A model generated the notes under the pieces. It searched no databases and was not told where the DNA came from. It was given only the letters and a program-made list of their open reading frames with translations. A stretch of DNA of 64,000 bases from Rhizophagus irregularis (lineage: Eukaryota > Glomeromycota > Glomeromycetes > Glomerales > Glomeraceae): NCBI RefSeq assembly GCF_026210795.1, contig NC_089436.1, forward strand, positions 1,178,001 to 1,242,000, written 5' to 3'. Made by a program: the position numbers and the translations under genes. Of this stretch, positions 1-10,738 are shown piece after piece (the first letter of the stretch is position 1; every line of letters begins with the position of its first letter).

Positions 1-27
1 ACTTTAAAATTTTTTACTTATGGACAG

Positions 28-153
28 CTAAGACAGGTAACTTCGCGATGCGATTTTTGTTCCGGAGAGATTTTTAACAAAAAGCTTACTACGTAAAATT
101 TTTCGTTTTTCGAGTTGAGTTGTCAGTTCATCAATATCAATAGTCTCAGACAT
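28..153 (-). CDS. short ORF, unrecognised, near left window edge
   Basis: A 41-residue reading frame starts at an ATG (complement of 151-153) and stops at 28-30. The translation is charged and begins MSETIDIDELTTQLEKRK. A TATA-rich stretch lies just upstream (about 154-170). It could be the first exon of a gene that continues past the left window edge, but I see no convincing donor site before the stop. I do not recognise the product; chance is also possible in AT-rich DNA. Confidence 0.25.
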   Translation of the reverse strand: MSETIDIDELTTQLEKRKILRSKLFVKNLSGTKIASRSYLS

Positions 154-189
154 TATATTTTATTTATTAGTAAAGTTTTTAATCATTTC

Positions 190-310
190 GAGTGATGAAA
201 AAAAATGCGTCATCCGGGTCACGTCACCCGGGTTGATCTGCTGCTGGGTCAAAGCGTTGCGGATCTCGGGTCAGGTCGATCACTCGGGTTTGATCCGACC
301 CGTACGGAGC
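190..310. repeat. GC-rich degenerate GGGTC/CCCGG repeat patch
   Basis: A stretch much richer in G and C than its surroundings is built from overlapping GGGTCA, CCGGGT and GGGTT words in both orientations. The same type of sequence fills the interior of the element at 20234-20845 and the region 57270-57420. It is probably the core of an old inverted-repeat transposon. No coding potential seen. Confidence 0.45.
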
Positions 311-525
311 ACTAAGTCCGATATATTGTGTATCAGAAAAAATTTTGTATCAAATATGACAATGATCAGCATTTTAACGGTAACCAATTACTAATTTAAC
401 CGGTTCGGTTAAAAATTGTTTTTTACCCGGTTGACAAATGTTCAGTTTAATCTTTAACCTCAATTTAATATTGGTCAGATGCTAGAATGTTCCAGACTAC
501 AAGTATTTATAAGCTGCTGCTTAAA

Positions 526-600
526 AACTATAAATAAAAGCGTTTTACTTACTCTTCTTACTCTTCATAATTTTTTTAAAAAAATTACAAACGCTTCAAG
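526..600 (+). promoter_or_regulatory. core promoter and 5' UTR of the first kinase copy
   Basis: A TATA-type box (CTATAAATAAAAG, 528-540) lies about 65 bp upstream of the ATG. It is followed by a perfect 18-bp AT palindrome at 569-586 and by the sequence ACGCTTCAAG directly before the ATG. The last ten bases are also present before the copy at 28077. Assignment as promoter is inference from position. Confidence 0.5.
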
Positions 601-3205
601 ATGTCTCAACACGTTGGATCCAGAAAGACATATAATGAATGTTTCGAATGTGCACGACAACGAACAGCAGTAGCATGGTGTAAGAATTGCGATATTGCAT
701 TTTTAAAAGATAATTTTCATAATTGGACTAGTAGAAATTCTAAAATAGATGATTTTATTAAGTATACTCAGTTAAACGCTAAAGAGAGTATGGATTATCT
801 TGAATGGATTAATTTTGATCAATTCGACTTGATCGAAAATATTAATAAACGAGGCGCTTTCAGCTCGATTTATTCAGCAGTATGGATGGAAGGCCCAAAA
901 TGGAATCTTGACGAGGAGGCCGAATTATGGACTCGTACTGGTCCAATTAAGGTGATTCTAAAACGATTAGATAATTCTCAGAACATGGACCATGAATTTA
1001 TTAATCAGGCAGGTGAAAGTTTTTATCTGATCTATCCTTATAAAATTTTTTTTCAGAAAATGATCACGTGACTGGGTTTCTTTCGGAATAAAACTAGAAA
1101 AATGATCATTTATCGGAGATTTTTCTAGAATTTTTTTATAGGGTAGCCATAATTCGTTGTATAGTATATAAGTAATAAGATCTGATCTTTAAATTTTATA
1201 TAATTTTTAAACAAATTTAGATCCGTTTCTTCAGTGGATTCGTTATAGATAACAGGTTATGACGATAGTAGTGGAGTACGGTGGAAGTGTTGAGTGGAGT
1301 ACGGTGATATTTAGAAGTAACTTATAAATATGTGAAATGTACTCAAGTGATAAATAATACCTCCCATATTATGATGATGATTTTGACCAGCTCATTTTAT
1401 TTATCACTTGAGTACGTGAACCATCAATTAATTAAATTAAACTTATGTAAACTATTTATTGTAAAGTATCATATAGAAGTTTATTATTAGTAGAGAATTT
1501 TTTTGAAATGGCTTAATTTATGCCGGTTATAAATTAAATACCGGTATTTTAGATTAATTCGGATTTTTTAATTTATAATTTCTCATTTTAAAAAATATTA
1601 TAAATTAACATATACACAGTGAAATTCGATATAATGGAACCATCCGTTCAATTAGTAAAGTTTGTCAAAGATCTGTTATATCGAGAAATCCATTTCATCA
1701 ATAGTAAATTAATGATAAATCCGTTCCAGACCCCAATTCGATATATCAAGGTTCCGGTATATCGAATTTCACAGTGTTAAATTAACATAACAAGTGTTTC
1801 TCGGAAAGTAATTTATCCGTGCACGCCTTGAAACAGAAGCCATTAAATTTCCGAAACTAATTTCGATAAATCGTATTAGTCTTTGTGCAATACTACAAGA
1901 TTAAAGAAGTACACAAACCCTAAAAAAACATGACACCTCGCTTTTTTGAAAAATACTAAAGAAAAAATTTTTTTCTTATTGAGAAGTATCCAAAAAAAAG
2001 CTAAAAAAGCTTGAATTATTAATTTTTATTTGAAAAGGAAGGTGTCATGAAAAAGACAACTATTTGCAGAATTTGGGAATTGGGATGAAAACAATAAGAA
2101 TCTAGAGTTATGAACGTGTGAATTATAATAGGAATTACTACAATACTATAAGTTATCATGATCGTCAAAAAAAAATTCTAATAATAAACTTTATATGATA
2201 CACATAATTTAATTAAATTGATGGTACTCCACTCATCATTATCACACCGGACTCAACTATTCGTAGCATTTCAACCTGGTAGTACATTTTAATTGTGAAT
2301 TTCATAAAAAATAGATTGATGTCAACAATAAATTCTTAAAATTTTAATTCGCATGAGTATGATTACGTATGATAACTGATATTAACCATTTAGTCTTTTT
2401 TATCTAATAGTTATATAGATATCATAAATGCTTGCAAAGTGGAGCACTTGCAGATTGTTTTGGTATAACTAAAGACCCAACATCATGCTACATGTTCGTT
2501 ATGAGATATTATAAAAATGGAAATTTATACTCGTACCTCGAAGAAACTATGGGGATTCTTTGCTGGAGAGATATTGTAGACATGTTATGGTCAATATCCG
2601 CAGGTCTAGATTTGATTCACAAACATGACCTCGTTCATGGACATCTACATGGAGGAAATATATTGGTCGAAAGTGATGTGAACTCTATTGACACTAAAAT
2701 TACGGATACTGGATTACACGGACCAGTTGATAAACAAATACCATTCAAACAAATTTACGGTGTAGTTCCCTTTGTTGCTCCAGAGATCTTTGATGGAAAG
2801 ACGCCAACTAAAGAATCTGATGTATATAGTTTTGGTATGGTCATGTGGATGTTATCAGCTGGTGTGCGTCCTTATTGTGATAGACCTCATGATAAACAAC
2901 TAATTCAAGAAATCTGCTTAGGATTAAGACCAAGCGTCGTAGATGGAACTCCATCTGTTTTCTCCAATTTAATGTTACAATGTTTAGATGCGAATCCATC
3001 AAATAGACCAACAGCATCTCAACTTTACGAATGCTTAGGAAATTGGATCACTGCAATTTGTGATGACCCTAACCCATCCGATTTATCAGAACAATTTGAC
3101 GCTGCTGAAGAAATTAAATTCTCAAATTTAGAAAATTCTAATTTCAACACTTTTGCGATTCACGAAAAAGCTTTTTATTTCAGTCATCCATTATTAGATG
3201 CTTAG
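601..3205 (+). CDS. TKL-like pseudokinase, copy 1 (two exons, GC-AG intron)
   Basis: Exons are 601-1008 and 2411-3205, giving 400 residues. The intron starts with GC (CAG|GCAGGT) and ends AATAG; only this splice keeps the frame. Residues 14-30 hold a C-x2-C...C-x2-C zinc-type motif. The kinase fold follows: glycine-loop remnant G85-A-F-S-S-I-Y, lysine K121, helix-C glutamate E132 just before the splice point, HRD replaced by H212-G-H214, retained N219, DFG replaced by D235-T-G, APE at 259-261 and the SDVYSFG segment. Loss of the catalytic Asp predicts no phosphotransfer, while the Mg-binding residues remain. The intron is 1402 nt because transposon-like repeats sit inside it. Closest relative in the window is the copy at 28077-29724, with shared 5' end and about 1.2 kb of shared 3' flank. 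The role is unknown; signalling scaffold is the usual guess for such proteins. Confidence 0.9.
1615..1782. mobile_element. short TIR element nested in intron (pogo/Tc1-like ends)
   Basis: The ends are near-perfect inverted repeats: ACACAGTGAAATTCGATATA at the left and its complement with one change at the right, continuing into GGAACC on both sides. The CAGT...CGATATA ends are of the style seen in pogo/Tc1-type transposons. About 168 bp, no coding capacity. The element at 29814-29963 has similar ends (CAGTCAGGACTCGATATAAC). Confidence 0.65.
1830..2060. repeat. dispersed repeat, copy A (partner at 7495-7745)
   Basis: Both copies share CGCCTTGAAA, then a purine-rich GGCATT block, ACACCTCGCTTTTT and a terminal GAAAGG(C/T)GT(T/C)ATG. 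In this copy the ACACCTC block and the terminal GGTGTCATG can pair, so the unit can fold as a long hairpin. It is probably a small non-autonomous element. Confidence 0.5.
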
Positions 3206-5424
3206 AGGTTGGCGTTTCTTCTTTGTTTAATTCTCATATTTTTCAATTTATTTAACTTTTAATTTTATTATAGTTTATCATAGATTTCAATCAGAAATTT
3301 AATTCCTTTTATCGGTATTATTTATTCGTTTTTTTCGATATCACAAACACCACAAACTAAGTAATGTTTCACAAATTAACTACTATTTCGTTTAAAAGCA
3401 AATATTATACGTCCCTATATATTTCGTTTAAGATAAGCAAATATTTATACACAAACACAGAAATTTTTTTTTCTCGTAAAATAAAATAGTTTCTTTATAT
3501 TTATATCGTTATAATAAGTACTAAGAATATATGGCGGTAATAAGGTTTTAAAATAGTCTATCTCATATATGAATTTATCTAGCGTAGAATTTCCTTATTA
3601 CGAAATCTTATTCGTCAACTTTCAAATAATTTTTTACTTTTAGAAATTTTAGGTATATTTAAAGTCCGTTCAAATTAATTGTATGCTTAACTACCTATTT
3701 TTTAGTTCTAATAAATACGATAATATGTTTAGTAATACTCAAAAACAATAATTAAGTTGAAATGGACTAAATTATAAGAAATAATAACTCGCTGTTGGTA
3801 ATTTTCAAGAGCAAATTTCATTCTTATTGAAAAAAAAAAGATGTATCTTATTATGTGTAAAGATATAATAAATTCTTTTTATTCGATAACTGTAACAAAA
3901 CGAATATGGTTTCCAAATTATGATTGTCCTTCAATTCGTAAATTGCGTTCAGAATCATTCCGTACAACGGTACAAGATTTTCCTTATTTTGTTGTTCTGC
4001 AATTCAAGTCTCAACTCTTGGTCTAAGCAGCGATATGTTCTGTAAGTTGGAAGCATATTCCAAATCTTCCAAATCTAATAAAAATGATTGGAAGCCTCCG
4101 TTATAAAAAATACGCATGTATAAGGTAATACGTGTTGAATTATAAATAGAAAGCTTCCAATGCATATCACTAATCTAGAATGTTCAACTAACGATTGATT
4201 CGTGATTCCTCTACTAACGATTTAAGACGTGTTTAATTAGTTAAAAGCTTAAAACCCATCTGAGTAAGTCAATATTTTAGTCGTTATTCTTTTAAATTTA
4301 TAATAATATCAGAGCTGTTACGGATAATAATATTTCGTTTGCGATACTTTTTATCTTTCTATTAATAAATCTTATAAACTTTGTCACCTATTACCAATGA
4401 ATAGATATTTTTGTAAGGCGAATTTTTTTCATAAAACTTAATGGGATGAATTACACAAATAAAAAAAGTAATTGCTAATAGACGCTACCGACTTATAAGC
4501 TATTAATTATAGCGCATGCCGTACTTTCACTTCCATTTTTACAAGACATATGCCGTTTGCTAGACCAATGAATTTGGGCATATTGCAATTTTTAGGTTGA
4601 TTGTTAAAACCTATTATTTAATTAAAATATTAATCATTAATTATTTGTATATATTTATTCAAATATAAAAAAAAATAAATTATAAATTAATTAAAGATTA
4701 TTTAAGTATAAAACATTTTATTACCTTAAATAAATAGATTAATTAAAAAAGTTTCTATACAAAAATACATAAATATTGCATGCTAATAAAGTATTAGCAA
4801 GTAAATAATCCATATACTAAACCTATAAAACTACTAATACTTTCTTGACTTGTTTTTATCGTTTTCCGTAAAAGGCTCGTATTTCCGGAATTAATCACGG
4901 AATTTATCGAATTGTTTACATTTTCCATGAATGGATCCGTGAAAACGGAGTTTTTACAGAAATAACGGATAAAAATTTTATAGGGCAAATAGTTAAAAAT
5001 ACATATTATTAGTGTATTAAGCGCCTAAAAATAATTTTTTACAAATAAATATATAATAGCTTTAAAAATATTAGTTATTGTCTCTAAATACGACAAAAGG
5101 TATTTTTTATTAATACTTACAGTACCAACAACATTTTAGCATTATTCAATAACCCAAAGAAAGTGTGATCGAAGTGTTTTCTGTGATCTAAAGTGTGATC
5201 TCAAAGTTAAGCAGTAAATATATTGAATTTTTTCTAGTAAAAAGACTTCGAGTTCAGAGTATACAGTATGCAAAGAGTCCATTTATCGTGACACATAAAG
5301 AAATTAAAATGTTATTAAAAAAAAAAAAAGTTTCGCAATCTAAACATATTGGTTATTATTAATAACGAAAATAATCATTATTATTTAGTATTTCATGGGG
5401 AGTTGGGAATAATAGGGTTTTTTT
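3206..5424. other. intergenic region, mostly 3' flank shared with copy 3
   Basis: From the stop codon to about 4490 the sequence can be matched block by block to 29725-31310, for example CACAAAC..CACAAACT, AACAAAACGAATA, CATTCCGTACAA, GAAGCAGCGATGT and GATGAATTACACAAATAAAA. This shows a duplication larger than the gene itself. The rest is AT-rich with no convincing gene. Around 5160-5215 AGTGTGATC is repeated three times. Confidence 0.55.
4824..4986. mobile_element. TIR element of the CCCTATAAAA family
   Basis: The right end reads ACGGAGTTTTTACAG then AATAACGGATAAAA and TTTTATAGGG, identical in style to the ends at 27542-28064. Internal words (CCGTGAAAA, GGATCCGTG, TTTCCGGAATTA) also recur there. 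The left end is decayed. No coding capacity. Confidence 0.55.
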
Positions 5425-6014
5425 CCAGTCATTTCCAATCTAATATAAAATAAAAAATCAAACTTTGTTTAAAAAATTATCAAAGTAATTTTATTATGGT
5501 TAATACCTTTATGGGGAACGCAAGTTCAGGACCATTTACTCTTTCTTCAGGTTGTATAGGATGAGATACGGGGTAAAGTGAAACATTTGGTCCAAATAGA
5601 ACACGATCTCCAATTTCAACTTTATTACAGTCCAATATTGTACAATTAAAATTACAAAAAAAATTATCCCCAATATGAATATTATATCCCTACGAAATTA
5701 CCGTAATAAAAATATTAATTTCGTCACAAATATAATTGAATATGATAAAAACTCACATAATCACAATAGAATGGTGGTTCAATTTCAACATCCTTACCAA
5801 CACTACCAAATTATTGACGAAAAATGTTTTCTCTTTCACGATATTCATCAGTTTTAAAACGAATTGGTTTAGAATTATTAAATTTATAAAGTATTTCTCT
5901 AGCTTTAAACCGATCATTAATTAATTCTTCGGAAAATCCTGAATATGGAAGTCCGGCAAGGGCTTTTTCTTTTTCACTTAACATATTTTCATTTAAATTG
6001 TTTTTTTCGGACAT
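5425..6014 (-). pseudogene. maltose/galactoside O-acetyltransferase-like gene, broken
   Basis: On the minus strand exon 1 (6014-5757) begins at an ATG and encodes a Mac domain (EKEKALAGLPYSGFSEEL, residues about 15-32). It continues into FGSVGKDVEIEPPFYCDY, but an in-frame TAA separates the two parts where the family has Leu. Exon 2 (5689-5507, after a GTGAGT donor) encodes left-handed beta-helix repeats: GYNIHIGDNFFCNFN, LDCNKVEIGD, and the catalytic-type SHPIQPEER. Exon 3 would start at 5439 with IGNDW but homology ends at once, so the C-terminal third is missing. Splice phases are all 0. The family transfers acetyl from acetyl-CoA to sugars. With a nonsense codon and a lost end it is probably non-functional. 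Confidence 0.85.
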
Positions 6015-8033
6015 TTTTTTTTTTGTTTCGATTAATCTAAGGTTTGTTTATGGGAAGAAAAGAAAACTTTCTTATATATACTGTTTATGTAAGATTTTTT
6101 TTTTATTTTATCGCGAAAATTACTGGATGAACCTTATGCACTAATCAAAAGGTAAATTAGAATTTTTACTCGGTTATGACCGATCCGGTAATGTTATTGT
6201 TGTTTTGATTTTGTAGAATGACTTTCCTTAGATGAGCAAGCTATTAAGTACTAAAATCGACAAAAATCATTTGAGCGAATCATAAGTATTCTTTTATATA
6301 AAGTCGGAGTAAAATTTCACATAGATATCCAAAAAATGGTAAGAGATCTTGATATCGAAAAAAAAAAATTTATATATTTATAAATATAGAAATCACATTT
6401 CGATATATAGAATGAGTTTTATATGAGGATATTCGTAAAGGGGAATAAAAAGTTTTATACGACAATAACATTAAAAAAATGCTTTTAGAAATAATAAATA
6501 TAAAATTGGTTAGTTCGATATCAGCTCAGCCGGTCTGAATCAGTTACTTGATTCAAATAATTCATTAAAATGATCAGCTTTTAAAATCTTGGAATATTAC
6601 GTGAGGCTAAATATGTTTTTTCAAGCTCAATGAGATTTTATTCCAGAGTTTATTTCAGTGATGTGTGGAAGTTTTTTAATCTGCTGTTATACTACGCAGA
6701 ATTTTATGCGGTGTAATAGGACCCGGGGGGTTGCCAGAGTTATATAAAAAATTTCTTTAGCGCTAGTGTTACTTTATTGCATATTTGCATATTGCATACA
6801 CGGCACTATGTGCTAAGCTTTATTACACAGATTTCTCATAAAAATAAAAAATTTACTGCAAACCTCGCTTAAAACGTTTACTATTTTCTTCAAGAGATGA
6901 ATCGGATAATCGACTAGAAGAACTTTCGAGAGGTATGACTTTGAAGTCTCGGATTGATTGGCCACGCTCAGCTGATCAAAATCGACCTGAAGTCTGGTCA
7001 TGATAAAATTTCTGCGCCTCAGAGGCGTAGCCAGCATCACGTGAATTGATTTTTAGCGTAAGTTGATGCTGCCGAGTTCCGCAGTGAAAGATAGATATAT
7101 ATATATACTGTATATAGAATTAACTTCAGGAAATAAAACCAGTAACATATTATACAATAGTAGATTTTACTATAGGACTTGACTTAGTTTTGTGAAACTA
7201 CAGTATGTTGACAGAACAACGGGTTCGCATATAAACAAGCGCGTGATACGTTGGGGACTAATAAAATCAAAGTCTCATGCAATTTTCGCTATTACAAATT
7301 TTTTGTAAATTTGATACCAATCAATATTTAACACATTAATTTCGGAAAATACCGGTTACTTTTATTTATATTTATAATTAAGTAATAAATTCATTATATC
7401 ATTTTATTTATTTTAAGGCTAGTCAGATTCATTATATCATTTTTATCATCTTTCTTTCTTTTAATTTTGAGCTTGTATTTCACGTGTTTTTTTAATTGTC
7501 GAGAACGCCTTGAAATAGGAGGCATTTTCCCATTAAAAAAACCGAATCATAAAAACTCGATAAACTGTGCCTTATTTGTTTTTATGTAATACTAAAAGTC
7601 AAAACATACACAATAACTTTAAAAGCAATGTAACACCTCGCTTTTTAAGAAATTTTTTTTTTTTTATTGCTAAAAGGTTATTTCAGAGCGGGAATATCAT
7701 TGGAGAGAAAAGGAAAGGCGTTATGTGAAAGAGATTATTGTTTGGAATGTTCCTGCAGAAATATACAATGTGAATAATGAGAAGAGTTTCGATTTATGGA
7801 AGTTTAAAAATAAATCAATCAATTTTAATAGGAAAATTTATAATAAAAGGCAATTTTTAGTATATATGATGACAAAAAAATTGATCAATTGATTTTATTA
7901 GTCCATTGACCACCCCAGTGATACACTATGGTTGTAAAAGTTCTGGAAATTCTATAAATAGTGAAAAAGAATTCGATCGAAGAATTCTCTGCTGTTTTAA
8001 ATATACAGTATGACTATGTTTATGTTTTACACG
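6015..8033. other. intergenic, no supported gene
   Basis: AT-rich sequence without a credible gene. A more GC-rich patch around 6900-7080 contains a small palindrome (GCCTCAGAGGC, about 7014-7024) and CACGTGA, but the minus-strand frame across it has no recognisable domain. The second copy of the hairpin repeat lies at 7495-7745. Confidence 0.5.
7495..7745. repeat. dispersed repeat, copy B (partner at 1830-2060)
   Basis: It shares ACGCCTTGAAATAGGAGGCA, the block TAACACCTCGCTTTTT and a terminal GAAAGGCGTTATG with the intron repeat in kinase copy 1. The same orientation and spacing indicate copies of one dispersed unit of about 240 bp. Confidence 0.5.
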
Positions 8034-8155
8034 TACTGTATTTTGCGGTATATAAGCACCCCTTTTTTGCATTTGATGCCGGCCAAGATCCTCATAATTC
8101 TGGCCAAAATTGCCATAATTCTGGTCAGGGGTGCTTATTTACCGCAAAATACGGT
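8034..8155. mobile_element. 122-bp TIR element with TACYGTATTTTGCGG ends
   Basis: Left end TACTGTATTTTGCGGTATAT and right end (complement) TACCGTATTTTGCGGTAAAT continue as AAGCACCCCT on both sides, so the arms are about 30 bp. The ends start with TA, as expected for Tc1/mariner- or pogo-type insertion. The same end sequence is used by the element in the copy 2 kinase intron at 20234-20845. Confidence 0.75.
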
Positions 8156-8461
8156 ATATGCGGCAGCGTGAGCACAACACTGATTTACTGATTAGATCGC
8201 GAGATAATCGCAGCAAAAGATTTCATATACTTTATAAATCCATTTTAATGCGTGACAAAATAAAATTATTTTAAAGATTGACTACTATAAATAATAAAAT
8301 CTAGATTTTTTAAATTATATATAAATATACATCCTTCTTTAAAAGGAGAATTAAGAAACTTCTTACTAAACTTCAAATATTTCTCGTATAATAACGATTT
8401 AGAGAAACATCGTATCTTGATTATCTTGATTAACTATATCAAGAAATATTATAATAGTATC

Positions 8462-10075
8462 ATGAATTTATATTATAATAGTTTTGTGACATACTTTGGA
8501 TTGTTTATTTTAATATGTCTAACCGGATTTATTACGTCAGTTGGAGTCGGACGTATAGAATTGGTGTTTCCGGTCGGTAGCGCTTTTATAACAGCAATAC
8601 CGATGATTCTAACATACGTATCGTTGCATCTAATTATGCGGATTATTAGTAATCTGCTTAATTGGGTGATGAGTTATTTAATAATATATAACGAAAGAGA
8701 AATTGAACCACGCGCTTTAATGGCAGTAGCCAATAATCAAGATACCGGAATGTTACAGTCTGTTAAACTATTATTAACAGAGAGAAAAGTTCCACTAGTA
8801 CTAAGAATTATTATTTTTATAATTGCTTTAGTTGGAACACTCGAAATAGTTATTGGATTTGCAATAAGCACAACTACAATACCAGGATCTTTATCAATTA
8901 AGGGTGGAGCGTTTAACGCTGATCCTTTAAAACCATGTGTGGAAGAGGACGGGGGATGTCCGGCATTATTGCAATCTAAATTTAGGTTTCAGTGGTTACA
9001 AGGTGCTTCAGATTTGATGGTAAATGGAATTTCTAAGCAGTTATCTATGCACTGGGGAGATTTAGTTGATGATGAAAGAATAGTGATGGTAGCAACAACC
9101 GATAACAATTCAAATATAAATTATAAGTTGGTACAAGCTAAGAATGAGACTATTCCAGCTTTTAGTTTGAGTACTATGTGTTACAATACTCCTGAAACTT
9201 ATCCAATTCTAGGATCAAATTCTTTTCGTGATCTAAATATAACACAACCAACCCCATTATTTGATTTAATACAAACCATACAAGCAAATTCTGGATTAGA
9301 GGGTCGGTGGATGGGAGAAATTGTTAAACTTGAGCAAGATAATCTTAATGAAACTACTCGAATAACCCTAAATTTCGTACAAATATTACCCGTCAACTCA
9401 TCATGTGTCGGAAAGTTTGATATAGCTGGAAACTTACAGATATGTCGTCCTACAAAAGGTTTACAAATTAGCTGCTTAATGAATGCACATGTTGATTATG
9501 TTGAATATATAACAGCAGGATGTGATACCTGTGGTACTAGAGGAATTAGTAACAATAGAGTAGATTACTCTAGCCCAAAGCCAGTATATGGTGAATTTAT
9601 GCATAAATCATTAGCATCATATGATGGTCATATCCTGATGCCTCAATGCAAAGACACAGTTAATTTTGGAGGATGTTTGGCTCCTGACACAAATAATGTG
9701 GATCTGGTAAGAGCTAAATTTATCGAATTATTACGTGGCATTACTGCCTCTGGAGTCATTGCTAGACGAATCTTATTGTCAGATAAAGGCATAGAAATAC
9801 CAGTCCAGCTTTTAATTAAAGGAGAAACTGGAGTGAGATTAGAAATCGGGGGAGGATATTGGATTACTATACTTATAATGAATATTTTATGCTTTTTAGG
9901 AGTTGTTGGTTGGTTATTCATAAAATACAGAGAAATGGGAGGACGTACAATACCTCAAATATCTATTGAATGGTTAATGTTCGAAGCTGAAGATGCAGAT
10001 GATTGTATTAGAGAAGATAATGGTAAATGTAGAATTGAATATGCCAATGACACGTTTTCAATAATTCCAGTATAG
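8462..10075 (+). CDS. multi-pass membrane protein with large Cys-rich ectodomain, unrecognised
   Basis: A single open frame of 537 residues from the first ATG (8462); the frame extends upstream only through non-ATG codons. Hydrophobic segments lie at about 8-28, 40-62, 112-135 and 466-489. Residues about 136-465 form a large domain with paired cysteines (CVEEDGGC, CDTC, CKDTVNFGGC) and several N-x-S/T sites, consistent with an extracytoplasmic, disulfide-bonded, glycosylated region. The last 48 residues are acidic and probably cytosolic. A TATA-like stretch is at 8314-8330 and AATAAA at 10173-10178. I do not recognise a named domain. Codon usage and length argue for a real intronless gene. 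Confidence 0.85.
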   Translation: MNLYYNSFVTYFGLFILICLTGFITSVGVGRIELVFPVGSAFITAIPMILTYVSLHLIMRIISNLLNWVMSYLIIYNEREIEPRALMAVANNQDTGMLQSVKLLLTERKVPLVLRIIIFIIALVGTLEIVIGFAISTTTIPGSLSIKGGAFNADPLKPCVEEDGGCPALLQSKFRFQWLQGASDLMVNGISKQLSMHWGDLVDDERIVMVATTDNNSNINYKLVQAKNETIPAFSLSTMCYNTPETYPILGSNSFRDLNITQPTPLFDLIQTIQANSGLEGRWMGEIVKLEQDNLNETTRITLNFVQILPVNSSCVGKFDIAGNLQICRPTKGLQISCLMNAHVDYVEYITAGCDTCGTRGISNNRVDYSSPKPVYGEFMHKSLASYDGHILMPQCKDTVNFGGCLAPDTNNVDLVRAKFIELLRGITASGVIARRILLSDKGIEIPVQLLIKGETGVRLEIGGGYWITILIMNILCFLGVVGWLFIKYREMGGRTIPQISIEWLMFEAEDADDCIREDNGKCRIEYANDTFSIIPV

Positions 10076-10078
10076 TAC

Positions 10079-10185
10079 TTATGTATATTTTTGTATATAA
10101 GCTATGTTTTGTATTCAAATTATATACTGCTTATGTATATTTTTGTATATTAACTATATTTTGTATATATTAAATAAAATGAACT
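10079..10185 (+). repeat. tandem duplication in 3' UTR of the membrane protein gene
   Basis: A unit of about 50 bp beginning CTTATGTATATTTTTGTATA occurs twice in a row with small changes, just after the stop codon. AATAAA lies in the second copy. It could affect 3' end formation, but this is inference. Confidence 0.6.
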
Positions 10186-10540
10186 ATACTTGTTAAATGT
10201 AATTGGTCCTGCGGTATAAGACATAAACGCTTCGTCGCTTCGCTAATATTGTAACATAAATAAAGTAAATGACTTAAAATTAATTGTTGATTATATATAA
10301 TAATAAGAGCTCACCGACGGTGAACCGTACCAGCATTATAATATACTTTCGACCAGAATTAAAAATCTAATAAAATACTGGCCGGCATTACATTATAATT
10401 TCACCACCGGTGATGTTTAGCAATACCCTAATAATAATTTCCGAGAAAACAAATTTAATAATCAACAAGATATCATACAAGATAATGAAGATGACACATA
10501 AGATATTAGATATATATTGTTAATTGAAAATAACTACGTT

Positions 10541-10738
10541 TAACCGGAGGGGAAATTCTCTCCCTAATACTTATTAGAGTTAGAGGTTAAGATTAGGGGT
10601 CAGGTTTATTTATCACAACGTATCACACTCCCACGGTCTTCATTTTTGTTAATTAATCTGGGGACAGAGAAATTTTTTGTTAATAAAACCTATTTGTCAC
10701 CCATTATTCGTCACGGAAGGAATTTCCCCTCCGGTTAA
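10541..10738. mobile_element. TIR element TAACCGGAGGGGAAATTC, copy A
   Basis: Ends are inverted repeats: TAACCGGAGGGGAAATTC at the left and GAATTTCCCCTCCGGTTA at the right. The interior shares AACCTATTTGTCACCCATTATTCGTCACG and GACAGAGAAATTTTTTGTTA blocks with the copy at 47665-47809, which is in the opposite orientation. Non-autonomous. Confidence 0.75.

Larger units (their letters stand above)
1420..2230. mobile_element. inverted-repeat element in intron of kinase copy 1
   Basis: Imperfect inverted arms at about 1420-1490 and 2172-2230 share CCATCAATT, AATTAAATTA, TATCATATA and AGTTTATTATTAG in opposite orientation. The element lies wholly in the intron and contains other repeats (1615-1782 and about 1830-2060). 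No transposase frame is visible, so it is non-autonomous. A second, smaller inverted pair near 1340-1415 (ACTCAAGTGATAAATA and its complement) resembles the repeat at 31670-31900. Confidence 0.6.

Noticed and set aside
1013-1020. GTGAAAGT as the donor in kinase copy 1
   Set aside because: Using this GT donor would shift the frame by four bases relative to exon 2; the GC donor at 1009 preserves it and matches copies 2 and 3.
7961-8191. 76-codon frame
   Set aside because: It runs across the 122-bp inverted-repeat element at 8034-8155 and starts outside it; the translation is of the repeat.
8417-8461. Upstream extension of the membrane-protein frame
   Set aside because: It begins with TTG; the first ATG in frame is 8462 and the extension is not needed for any domain.
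9199-9921. Two antisense frames inside the membrane-protein gene
   Set aside because: They lie opposite a long, well-formed coding region and have no features of their own.
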